Positions 1-6,383 of a stretch of DNA of 9,293 bases are shown one piece after another. The translations under genes were made by a program, and so were the position numbers. Below the pieces are notes generated by a model that was given only the letters and a program-made list of their open reading frames with translations, was not told the origin of the DNA and made no database searches. Numbering within the stretch: position 1 is the first letter of the stretch; the number at the start of each line of letters is the position of its first letter. Where the stretch lies: contig JALTID010000030.1 of assembly GCA_027004335.1 (NCBI GenBank), forward strand, positions 1 to 9,293, written 5' to 3'. The DNA comes from a bacterium. GTDB taxonomy: Bacteria > JALSQH01.

Positions 1-63
1 CCCATTTTATCAAAGATCCCTGAAACGAAAGCGGAGATAAAAGAATTTGAGAAAAAATTTTAG
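1..63 (+). CDS. Fragment of MMPL/RND transporter, upstream frame, ends at in-frame TAG
   Basis: Codons read from base 1 give about 20 residues (beginning PILSKIPETKAEIKEF) and stop at TAG 61-63. The fragment has no start and enters from outside the window. It is hydrophilic and helix-like, as expected for the second periplasmic loop of an MMPL/RND transporter, and it leads naturally into the other frame that continues at 51. Adding one A to the A6 run at 52-57 would join the two as ...EFEKKILDCDENGK.... I infer that this is the same gene as the next feature, split by a one-base deletion or a sequence error. It could also be the genuine end of another protein, but the following frame lacks a good start. 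Confidence 0.55.
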   Translation, partial: PILSKIPETKAEIKEFEKKF

Positions 64-884
64 ACTGCGATGAAAATGGAAAACCTGTCACTGTGGAGGT
101 AAATGGAAAAGATCTGATAGCGCAGTCCCTGACATTATATGAAATGAGCACAAGACCAGATGATTTTGCACATTTAGTTGATCTAAATTACCAGAATGCG
201 AGATTGATCCTTTTCATAAGCTCTGACAAAAACACTGTTCTTAAGCCTATTGACAGGGAGTTCACCAAAAAAGTAAAAAAAGAGATAAAGGGATTACCGG
301 TAAATGCTGAAATTACTGGTATAGCAAAGCTTATGATGGTGGTCAATGATTTAGTGGTAAGGGAGCAGGCATTGAGTCTTCTGGTATCATTGCTCCTTAT
401 CTGGATATTAACAACCCTGATGTTCCGGTCAGGAATGGTAGGATTTTTTAACACGATACCACTACTTGTTTCTCAGCTGATAAATTTTGGAATAATGGGA
501 TTTCTTGGGATCCATGTTGAGATAGTAACCATGGTAACTACCAGTGTGGCTATCGGAGTTGGAGTGGATTACGCTATCCATTATATACACAATTTCAGAT
601 GGCAGCTGGCAAAAGGATTCAACTATGATGAAGCTATGAGAGAAAGTATAAGAGAAGCTGGAAGCCCTATTATTTTAAATGCGTTAACAGTGGGGCTGGG
701 ATTTCTCGTTCTTGTATTTTCATCCTTTAGAGGGGTATCAAATATGGGCTTTCTCATCGGCTTAACAATGTTTACCACATCAATCGGTGCTCTCACAATC
801 CTGCCGGTAATCTTTATCACTGCTAAACCAAAAAGCCTTAAAAAGTCAGCGGAGGTTATAAAAAATGAAGTGGGAAAAATTTAG
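51..884 (+). CDS. MMPL/RND-superfamily transporter, C-terminal half (5' part frameshifted and off-window)
   Basis: This is the C-terminal half of a large inner-membrane exporter of the RND/MMPL superfamily. The frame is open from 51 and the first usable start is GTG at 93, but GTG has no ribosome site and sense-like codons precede it, so it is unlikely to be the true start. Numbering from that GTG, residues 1-90 are the end of the periplasmic loop. About five hydrophobic helices follow (roughly 94-110, 117-140, 143-165, 192-212, 217-243), matching TM8-TM12 of the family. The segment GVGVDYAIHYI (156-165) matches the family's G-x-G-x-D-Y helix, with the acidic residue expected in proton coupling. 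A short lysine-rich tail ends the protein. It overlaps the LolA-like gene by 20 bases, so the two are probably translated together. The partner genes suggest lipid or hydrophobic cargo rather than drug efflux, which is inference. Confidence 0.85.
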   Translation, partial: EKILDCDENGKPVTVEVNGKDLIAQSLTLYEMSTRPDDFAHLVDLNYQNARLILFISSDKNTVLKPIDREFTKKVKKEIKGLPVNAEITGIAKLMMVVNDLVVREQALSLLVSLLLIWILTTLMFRSGMVGFFNTIPLLVSQLINFGIMGFLGIHVEIVTMVTTSVAIGVGVDYAIHYIHNFRWQLAKGFNYDEAMRESIREAGSPIILNALTVGLGFLVLVFSSFRGVSNMGFLIGLTMFTTSIGALTILPVIFITAKPKSLKKSAEVIKNEVGKI

Positions 885-1644
885 CATCGTTGTAAGTGCT
901 GTTCTCTTCCTTACGGGTTTTACCAGAGGTCAGGATATGCGTGATTTCATGGCAAAGGTGTTCAGACAGAGCACATGGAACTCCATGTCAGCAGATATGA
1001 CCCTTACAATTATTGATTCCAGAGAGGAAAAGAGAATAAGAGAAGTAAAATTCTTCTCCAAAAAGGACAAAAACGGAAACAACAGAATGCTCATGAAATT
1101 CATCAGACCCAGAGAGGTAATGGGAACATCATTCCTGCTTCTTGAACATAAAAACAGAGAGGATGACCGATACTTGTATTTACCTGCTCTGAGAAGAGTT
1201 AAGAGGATCGTGGCATCAGGCAAAAAGGGAAACTTCATGTCATCTGACTTCACATACTACGATATAGGTGAACCAAAACCAGACGATTTTAAGTACAAAT
1301 ACCTTGACGAAGAGGAATTTAAGGGGGTAAAATGCATTAAAGTAGAGGCCACCCCTGCCTCGGAAAGGGTATTAAATGACACAGGATATTCAAAAATTAT
1401 CTACTGGGTGGATCCCGAAAAGAAAATTATCCTTAAAGCAGAATACTACGATGACAGAGGAAAATTGCAAAAAATTTTAAACATAAATGAACACAAATTG
1501 ATAAACGGTGTGTATTTTGCCACTGATATAGTAATGAAAGATGTTCAGATCAATCATATAAGCAGAATCAAATTTACAAATATAAAAATCAATGAAAAAA
1601 TGCCTGAAAGATACTTCTCCGTGAAACATCTCAGGAGGAGGTAG
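865..1644 (+). CDS. LolA-like outer-membrane lipoprotein-sorting family protein (periplasmic carrier)
   Basis: A 259-residue predicted periplasmic protein of the 'outer membrane lipoprotein-sorting' LolA_like family (PF17131 type). A signal peptide covers about 1-22 (hydrophobic SIVVSAVLFLTGF, cleavage near TRG-Q). The most characteristic stretch is 85-134: VMGTSFLLLEHK, then RYLYLPALRRVKRI, then a glycine/lysine turn and FMSSDFTYYDI, which is typical of this family. The rest alternates short strands, consistent with the half-barrel lipid-binding fold of LolA/LolB. No lipobox cysteine is seen, so it is probably soluble rather than a lipoprotein. GGAGG at 851-855 lies 9 bases before the ATG, inside the transporter's end. 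Family members often sit beside MMPL/RND transporters, and a periplasmic shuttle role for the transporter's cargo is inferred. It is not the general LolA: the family differs and no lolCDE genes are in view. Confidence 0.87.
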   Translation: MKWEKFSIVVSAVLFLTGFTRGQDMRDFMAKVFRQSTWNSMSADMTLTIIDSREEKRIREVKFFSKKDKNGNNRMLMKFIRPREVMGTSFLLLEHKNREDDRYLYLPALRRVKRIVASGKKGNFMSSDFTYYDIGEPKPDDFKYKYLDEEEFKGVKCIKVEATPASERVLNDTGYSKIIYWVDPEKKIILKAEYYDDRGKLQKILNINEHKLINGVYFATDIVMKDVQINHISRIKFTNIKINEKMPERYFSVKHLRRR

Positions 1645-1645
1645 A

Positions 1646-2848
1646 ATGAAAAAAATTGTTTTACTTCTCATATTCTTCTCCTCTACGCTGCTGGCAACTG
1701 AACCCCATGGATTTGTTAAAACTTCAATAAATCTGGGAGTAAGGGGAGATAACAAATTAAAATTCATAAACACCAATGTAAGAACTCAGATTAACTTATA
1801 TCAGGACCTTGGAGAAAATGGTTCTGTCACTGCAAGTTTTGATCTGCTCTACGAAAAATATATGAATTCAACACCGGAGCTAAAAATTATCCCAGTAGAA
1901 ACTTACGCCCAATATTCGGGAAAAAATTTTGGTATCAAAGCGGGAAAATACTATGATTTCTGGGGGCTATTTGACTGGATCAGTCCTACAGATATTCTTG
2001 ATCCCTGGGATATGACACATATTTCATCAGACATAGAGGATTACAGGATCTCAATCTACGGGATAAATCTCTCCTATGGTTCAGACATACTCAATGCAGA
2101 AATCAATTTGCTGCCATTCTTCCAGCATTCTATTTTTCCCATGGATATATCCACTGAAGAAGTGCCATCAAACCAGTTAAAAGAAATTGAAATAGGTGCA
2201 AAACTCTCAGGAATTGCGGAAAAAATCGGGCTGGACTGGGATCTTTACTACTTCAGGGGAAGAGATAGAAATCCATCCCGTATATATCCAAACCCCCCTG
2301 CAGGAAACCTGGCACCAGTCACTGGAACTCCCTCTACACCTCCACTTATTAAAGAATACTACCAGAAGCTCACAATGTACGGGATTGATTTCTCCATACC
2401 TGTATCATCACTGCTATTCAAACTGGAGGGGGCCTATTTCCTTACTGAAGACAGAAAGGGCAACAATCCACTCATAGAAAATCCATATTTTTCAACTGTG
2501 GGAGGCTTTGACTGGTCGGTAATACCAACCCTTACCCTTTCATTATCTTACAAATTAAAATCATACACAAAATTTAATAAAAAGATTGATACCAGAGGAA
2601 GAAAAAATAATAACTTCTTCACTTTCTCATTAAAATATCAACCAAAAGACTATCTCAACTTCCAGTGGATCTCAATATATCAGATTGACGACAAATCCAC
2701 AATGTCTCTATCATTTATTTCATACAGCATTATAGATGATTATACCCTCACACTGGGGGAAATACTTTTCTATGGAAAAAATCAGACCACCTATGGTAAA
2801 TTCACAGATTACAGTGAAGTATTCGTAGAATTAAAGGGAAGTTTTTAA
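1646..2848 (+). CDS. Outer-membrane beta-barrel protein, porin-like, partner of the MMPL/LolA-like pair
   Basis: A 400-residue predicted outer-membrane barrel. The signal peptide is residues 1-17 (MKKIVLLLIFF..., cleavage near LLA-TE). The mature chain is dominated by alternating hydrophobic/polar strands rich in Tyr, Phe and Ser, and ends ...VELKGSF. A final phenylalanine is the usual BAM insertion signal. Residues 100-122 hold GKYYDFWG and then SPTDILDPWDM, similar to the G-x-x-x-x-x-WG...D-x-x-x-P-x-D segment seen in alginate-export/DUF1302-like barrels. I cannot name the exact family. A proline-rich loop lies near 216-235. The start is firm: AGGAGGAGG at 1633-1641 precedes the ATG by 4 bases, and the gap to the previous stop is one base. 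It probably provides the outer-membrane end of the same pathway. A simple porin or an unrelated barrel is the alternative. Confidence 0.8.
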   Translation: MKKIVLLLIFFSSTLLATEPHGFVKTSINLGVRGDNKLKFINTNVRTQINLYQDLGENGSVTASFDLLYEKYMNSTPELKIIPVETYAQYSGKNFGIKAGKYYDFWGLFDWISPTDILDPWDMTHISSDIEDYRISIYGINLSYGSDILNAEINLLPFFQHSIFPMDISTEEVPSNQLKEIEIGAKLSGIAEKIGLDWDLYYFRGRDRNPSRIYPNPPAGNLAPVTGTPSTPPLIKEYYQKLTMYGIDFSIPVSSLLFKLEGAYFLTEDRKGNNPLIENPYFSTVGGFDWSVIPTLTLSLSYKLKSYTKFNKKIDTRGRKNNNFFTFSLKYQPKDYLNFQWISIYQIDDKSTMSLSFISYSIIDDYTLTLGEILFYGKNQTTYGKFTDYSEVFVELKGSF

Positions 2849-2877
2849 AAAGTCAATAAACCCACAGTTTTTTCCAT

Positions 2878-2906
2878 GTCATGGCGAGCTATAAGCTCAC
2901 CATGAC
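2878..2906. repeat. Interrupted palindrome, 12-bp arms with 5-base loop
   Basis: GTCATGGCGAGC (2878-2889), loop TATAA, then GCTCACCATGAC (2895-2906). Eleven of twelve positions pair, with one C/A mismatch. It sits 30 bases after the barrel gene's stop and 10 bases before the -35 box of the iclR promoter. No T-run follows it on either strand, so it is a poor intrinsic terminator, although it could stabilise the 3' end of the upstream mRNA. From memory, the arm resembles dispersed palindromic repeats of the GTCAT-T/G-GCGAGC or GTCATGGTGAGC kind found in many bacterial genomes. It could alternatively be an operator for the adjacent IclR protein. Confidence 0.65.
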
Positions 2907-2916
2907 AATACAAATA

Positions 2917-2945
2917 TTGCACGTGAGGGAATTCTGTGCTAAAAT
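2917..2945 (+). promoter_or_regulatory. Predicted sigma-70-type promoter of the iclR-family gene
   Basis: A -35 box TTGCAC (2917-2922) and a -10 box TAAAAT (2940-2945) are 17 bases apart, with TG at 2937-2938 giving an extended -10 (TGC-TAAAAT). Transcription would begin near 2952, about 22 bases before the ATG at 2975. This gives the regulator its own promoter, separate from the transporter operon, with the palindrome directly upstream. Confidence 0.6.
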
Positions 2946-2974
2946 TGTTTTAATTGGTAAAATGAGTTTTAAAA

Positions 2975-3760
2975 ATGGTCAGATATAAGGATAGAAGTGA
3001 CTATCTAATTGGAGTTCTTGTTGATTCACTGAAAATACTTGAGCAATTCCTCTACGACAATCCTGAATTAGGAATAAGTGAATTAAGTGAAAAAACAGGT
3101 TTGCATAAAAATAAAGTATTCAGAGTACTTTCCACCTTTGAATACCTCGGTTACATTGAACAGAATCCTGAAACTCAGCAGTATCATCTGGGAATTAAGA
3201 TACTTCAATTAGGGCAGAGGTACCTACAGCAATCTGGACTTGCAATACTTTCTGACCGACTTCTATCAGAACTACATCGTGAAACTGAAGAAACGGTGGT
3301 TTTAGCCACCTTCACAGATAATGTACCTGTGTTAATTTCAGTTAAAAACTCTCCTCATAAACTCAGGGTAACTGTATCAGAAGGAGAGCATCATCCCTTA
3401 CATGCTTCTGCAACGGGAAAGATTTTACTCTATGGAACCTACGAAAAGAAAGGTGGGATCCCACCCCTTCATGAGCTCACAAAATATACTGATAATACAA
3501 TAATATCCAAGGAAGATCTTCTAAAAAATATAAAAGAAATAAGCAAAAAAAATTACGCCGTGGATAGAGAAGAATGGCAGGAGGGGATAATCGCCATTGC
3601 TGCACCGGTGAGGGATTACACAACTCATATAGTAGCTTCTGTGGGAGTTATGATACCTTCAATAAGATTTTCAGGAGAAGAAGAAATTGCCCAGAAGGTG
3701 ATCACAGTTGCCAACGAACTGTCATTTAAATTAGGATTTACCTATTTACCTCCCGTATAA
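2975..3760 (+). CDS. IclR-family transcriptional regulator
   Basis: A 261-residue DNA-binding regulator of the IclR family, of usual length. Residues about 15-80 form the winged helix-turn-helix: LKILEQFLYDNPELGISELS, recognition region TGLHKNKVFRVLSTFEYLGYI, and wing NPETQQYHLG. Residues about 85-255 form the effector-binding (GAF-like) domain, with family signatures PLHASATGK (141-149) and YAVDREEWQEG followed by IAAPVRD (194-214). Many relatives have a cysteine just before the IAAPV segment, and here it is alanine. The start is fixed by a TGA at 2963-2965 in the same frame. No clear Shine-Dalgarno sequence is seen before ATG 2975, so expression may be low. Family members bind small metabolites and repress or activate nearby catabolic or transport genes. 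Here the target could be its own promoter or the upstream envelope operon, both inferred. The last 15 bases overlap the end of the opposing operon. Confidence 0.93.
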   Translation: MVRYKDRSDYLIGVLVDSLKILEQFLYDNPELGISELSEKTGLHKNKVFRVLSTFEYLGYIEQNPETQQYHLGIKILQLGQRYLQQSGLAILSDRLLSELHRETEETVVLATFTDNVPVLISVKNSPHKLRVTVSEGEHHPLHASATGKILLYGTYEKKGGIPPLHELTKYTDNTIISKEDLLKNIKEISKKNYAVDREEWQEGIIAIAAPVRDYTTHIVASVGVMIPSIRFSGEEEIAQKVITVANELSFKLGFTYLPPV

Positions 3761-3940
3761 CTTTTCTGCCTCTTTCTTAACATACTCTGAAGGAATCTCC
3801 CCACCACATGCCCAGCAGTGGATCGGATGCAAATCTATAAGTTCTAATCTCATGGGATGGACAAAATTTTGCGCACCACAGTAGGGACATGGAAAAAATA
3901 TGGGGGATTTATTATCCCTATACTTTTTTTCTCTATCCAT
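3746..3940 (-). CDS. Small four-cysteine zinc-ribbon protein, last gene of the bat operon
   Basis: A 64-residue protein with two cysteine pairs: CPYC at 18-21 and CWAC at 42-45, each followed by Gly. This CxxC-(20 residues)-CxxC spacing is typical of a rubredoxin-knuckle zinc ribbon. A charged helix (EYVKKEAEKLYGR) ends it. No signal peptide or membrane segment is seen, so it should be cytoplasmic. I do not recognise a named family. The ATG at 3940 is the only ATG before the first cysteine pair. It lies 91 bases inside the batE coding region, in another frame, and its ribosome site is weak. The first 13 residues are charged and probably shaped by the batE codons. The cysteine pattern supports a real gene. 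Its role is unknown: metal binding, nucleic-acid binding, or a partner of the cytoplasmic face of the Bat complex are possible. Confidence 0.72.
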   Translation of the reverse strand: MDREKKYRDNKSPIFFPCPYCGAQNFVHPMRLELIDLHPIHCWACGGEIPSEYVKKEAEKLYGR

Positions 3941-4662
3941 CCTGTAATTCCATTGGATAATTTTATCAAAAACCAGTCAGGAGTCACTTTCATAACCTGA
4001 AATTTGACTCCTCCAGGAAGCTCCACGGTGATTTTACTGGTGTTACCAGGGGCTGAATGCATCTCAATCTTATTCAAAACAACACCCATAGGGGTTGTGT
4101 CATACTTTATTTTTTCCCATGTTATCAAGAGCAAAACAAACCAGATAATAAAAACAATCACGGTCAGAAGAGCCCATCGCCACTCCGGATTAAAAACGGC
4201 AACGATCATCACCAGCAGAAGTAAAATAAAAGCAAAGGTTAAAACCCAAATAGCCAATGAAATTGGGAAATTACCTAACCATTCTATCCATCCTTTGACA
4301 CCTGTATTCACCTTTAATTCTAAGGGGAAATTCTTCACAAGAATTGAATTGACCTGCTTGAGATTAAAGTTGTTATCTCTGTAAAAAGGGGAAAGAAACC
4401 TTGCCTTTTCAAAATATAGCAAGGATTCAGGATAATTCTTTAATTCATAATAAGCTATCCCCATATCATAAAATAACTGTGGAGAAAGGGTATTATCACT
4501 TTCCAATTCCTTAAAATAGCCAAGAGCATTTTTAAAATCCCCCTTTACAAGTGAGCTGTAACCTCGTTCAAACAGAATATGTCCACCCTCCTGAGAGAGT
4601 AAAGGGGAAAATACCAGCAAAAGTGTTGAAAAAACTAAAACCTTAGCTATTCTCCTTCCCAT
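3850..4662 (-). CDS. batE: BatE-type membrane protein: TPR, two membrane helices, SH3-like domain
   Basis: A 270-residue envelope protein with the BatE architecture. Residues 1-23 are a signal peptide (VLVFSTLLLVFSPLLS). About 28-95 hold two TPR units (ILFERGYSSLVKGDFKNALGYF, then LFYDMGIAYYELKNYPESLLYF). Two membrane helices lie at about 134-157 and 163-181. About 190-252 form a bacterial SH3 domain, with the typical H-S-A-P-G...LPGGVKFQV...W..IKL.NGITGWI pattern. It starts 16 bases inside the end of batD, with only weak purine-rich ribosome sites upstream, so coupling to batD translation is likely. After the SH3 domain about 18 residues remain (PPYFFHVPTV...), encoded by the same bases as the zinc-ribbon gene and probably not a conserved tail. 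TPR domains suggest protein-protein contacts on the periplasmic side. The name rests on architecture plus position after batD. Confidence 0.83.
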   Translation of the reverse strand: MGRRIAKVLVFSTLLLVFSPLLSQEGGHILFERGYSSLVKGDFKNALGYFKELESDNTLSPQLFYDMGIAYYELKNYPESLLYFEKARFLSPFYRDNNFNLKQVNSILVKNFPLELKVNTGVKGWIEWLGNFPISLAIWVLTFAFILLLLVMIVAVFNPEWRWALLTVIVFIIWFVLLLITWEKIKYDTTPMGVVLNKIEMHSAPGNTSKITVELPGGVKFQVMKVTPDWFLIKLSNGITGWIEKKSIGIINPPYFFHVPTVVRKILSIP

Positions 4663-6383
4663 TTCCCTGACCTTCTTAGAAATAAAATCACTTCATTTTT
4701 TATCTCATCAGAAATAGCACCACCAGCAAAAATAGCCTTATGGAGAAGAGAGGTTATTCTACTTACTATTTCTGCAGTATCTGGAGGAAGAGTTTTACTC
4801 TCCGAGGATTTTAACTCTTCAGGATCCATAACATCAACATTCATATTCCATCTCACCCTGAAATATCTCTTCCACCATTCATATATCTTCTCTGGATCTC
4901 CTTTCTTCACTGCCTCTCTAAGCTTTTTCTCTGAAGCAGTTACTTCTCTTCTTTTTTTTCTCATCTCCTCAGTCATTTTTACCCTGAAACTGAGTAATCT
5001 TATTAAATAAAATAGAACAAAAAACCCCCCAATAATTACAAAGGAGAGCCACTTAACCTTCCAGAACCCCATCAAATATGCAGTAATCCACCCAGGATAT
5101 TCTATAATCTCATATGTAGATGATGGAGGTCTCAAAACCGGTCGTGCAGTCTTTGAAGTTATGACCTTTTTCTCTCCTGTTAATATAATCTTAAGAGTAC
5201 CAGTGTTTATGACCATATATTTTTTCTTCTGTGGAGAAAAGTAGCAGAATTTCAACGGACCAAGTATAAAATCCCCAGCCTTATTACCCTGAAAAATGTA
5301 TGTAATTATCCTATCAATGATAACTCCATCAGGGGTTGGTACCACAGCATCATTAACCTGAGGGTTAAATATCTTAAAAGAAGAAGGGGCAGTTAGAGGG
5401 GGAGGAGCGGTAAGAGAAAGATTTCCTGGACCAGTGATCTCCACCTGGATTTGCAATGGATCATTGACTTTTGCACTTATTTCTCTTTTATTCAGCTTAA
5501 CTTTATATCCATCTCCTACTGCTCCTGTGAAACAGGGTGGCTGACCGGTTTGAGGAAGAGGGTAAGCTTTAATCTCAACAGGTTTCGTCCTGAATATTTT
5601 TGAACCTGTGAAAAAACCAAAAGGTACAGAAATTTTCGCAGGTGGGACTACAATTTCCCCGGGCTGCAGAGGAATAATTGCAGTTCTCAGTTCCTGAGTC
5701 TGGAACCACTTTCCATATCTTCTGATCTTCTTTACTATTGGCTGCTTCAGAAGATCATACTTCCACACATTTTTAAAAGTAGGAGGAATATACCGAGGAT
5801 TACCAAAAAGAGAACGACTGTTTATGAATAAGAACCTGTAAATTACCTGTTGCCCGACATAAACCTTATTTTTATTAACTTCTCCAACAACTCCTATGCC
5901 AAAATTAGCTACAGATTCAGGAAGCGGTAGAGAAGTCAAGGACGATGAAGAAGTTGTGGCAGAGGGAGCAGTAGCGGGTAGCTGGTATGTGCTGATAACT
6001 TTTAATGTAAGAGGTGTAATGTAATATCTTCTCCCATGAGACTCTACATAGATATTTTTTATTGAGATCACGCCGCTGTGGAGAGGCTTGAGTTGAAGCA
6101 CAACATCCTTTTCTGCCTGAAACGAGCCATTTATTATTGAAATACTGGTACTGGTAGAAGAACCAAGGATTTCAAAATCAGCATCAAGAGAACTTATTTC
6201 TGGATCAGGTAGGCTTCCAACAGAGCCATTTATTTTTATTGTAAGCTGCACAGTATCATCAATATAAATCTCATTTTTCTCAAGGGTGGCTGAGATAGAA
6301 ATATCAGCATATACTTCAGTTGTTAAGGAGAAAAAGGAGAAAAAAACAAAAACTATCCATCCGATCTTACCAGTCCTTATCAA
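4647..6383 (-). CDS. batD: BatD-type protein (oxygen-tolerance family), large periplasmic protein with C-terminal membrane anchor
   Basis: A 578-residue protein of the BatD family (PF13584 type). Residues 1-26 are a signal peptide ending VYA-D. Beta-rich domains follow at about 28-130 (ISATLEKNEIYIDDTVQLTIKI), a Ser/Thr/Pro linker at 133-156, a second domain at 160-275 with VNKNKVYVGQQVIYRF, and a third at 282-400 with the family-like F-x-GAVGDGYKV start (285-294) and ITGPGN (317-321). One membrane helix lies at 446-466, followed by a charged cytoplasmic tail with EWWKRYFRVRW. The start is TTG at 6383, supported by GGAGG six bases upstream, and no ATG fits the signal peptide better. The gene overlaps batC by 17 bases and batE by 16. 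BatD probably scaffolds the periplasmic part of the Bat complex, but its molecular role is not established. Confidence 0.88.
   Translation of the reverse strand: MIRTGKIGWIVFVFFSFFSLTTEVYADISISATLEKNEIYIDDTVQLTIKINGSVGSLPDPEISSLDADFEILGSSTSTSISIINGSFQAEKDVVLQLKPLHSGVISIKNIYVESHGRRYYITPLTLKVISTYQLPATAPSATTSSSSLTSLPLPESVANFGIGVVGEVNKNKVYVGQQVIYRFLFINSRSLFGNPRYIPPTFKNVWKYDLLKQPIVKKIRRYGKWFQTQELRTAIIPLQPGEIVVPPAKISVPFGFFTGSKIFRTKPVEIKAYPLPQTGQPPCFTGAVGDGYKVKLNKREISAKVNDPLQIQVEITGPGNLSLTAPPPLTAPSSFKIFNPQVNDAVVPTPDGVIIDRIITYIFQGNKAGDFILGPLKFCYFSPQKKKYMVINTGTLKIILTGEKKVITSKTARPVLRPPSSTYEIIEYPGWITAYLMGFWKVKWLSFVIIGGFFVLFYLIRLLSFRVKMTEEMRKKRREVTASEKKLREAVKKGDPEKIYEWWKRYFRVRWNMNVDVMDPEELKSSESKTLPPDTAEIVSRITSLLHKAIFAGGAISDEIKNEVILFLRRSGKWEGE

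Noticed and set aside
52-63. Programmed -1 frameshift site at A6T4
   Set aside because: The zero-frame codons AAA TTT do not allow good re-pairing of both tRNAs after a -1 slip, and no following stem is evident. A simple indel is more economical.
93-95. GTG at 93 as the real start of a short MMPL protein
   Set aside because: It has no ribosome site, and the same frame reads as plausible transporter sequence from 51. A protein starting here would lack half of the transporter.
930-1253. Minus-strand open frame opposite the LolA-like gene
   Set aside because: The sense strand carries the family motifs, and the antisense product shows no domain or start signal.
2196-2477. Second plus-strand frame within the barrel gene
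   Set aside because: It is out of frame with a well-supported barrel gene, has no ribosome site, and shows no recognisable motif.
2865-2910. Intrinsic terminator after the barrel gene
   Set aside because: The hairpin at 2878-2906 is good, but no T-run follows it on either strand. The T6 run lies before the stem on the plus strand.
3545-3580. Terminator of the bat operon inside iclR (T8 on the minus strand)
   Set aside because: The bases before the T-run form only about three pairs around a long loop, so there is no convincing stem.
4004-4384. Plus-strand open frame opposite batE
   Set aside because: Its translation has no domain or signal pattern and mirrors the codons of batE, which has clear TPR and SH3 domains.
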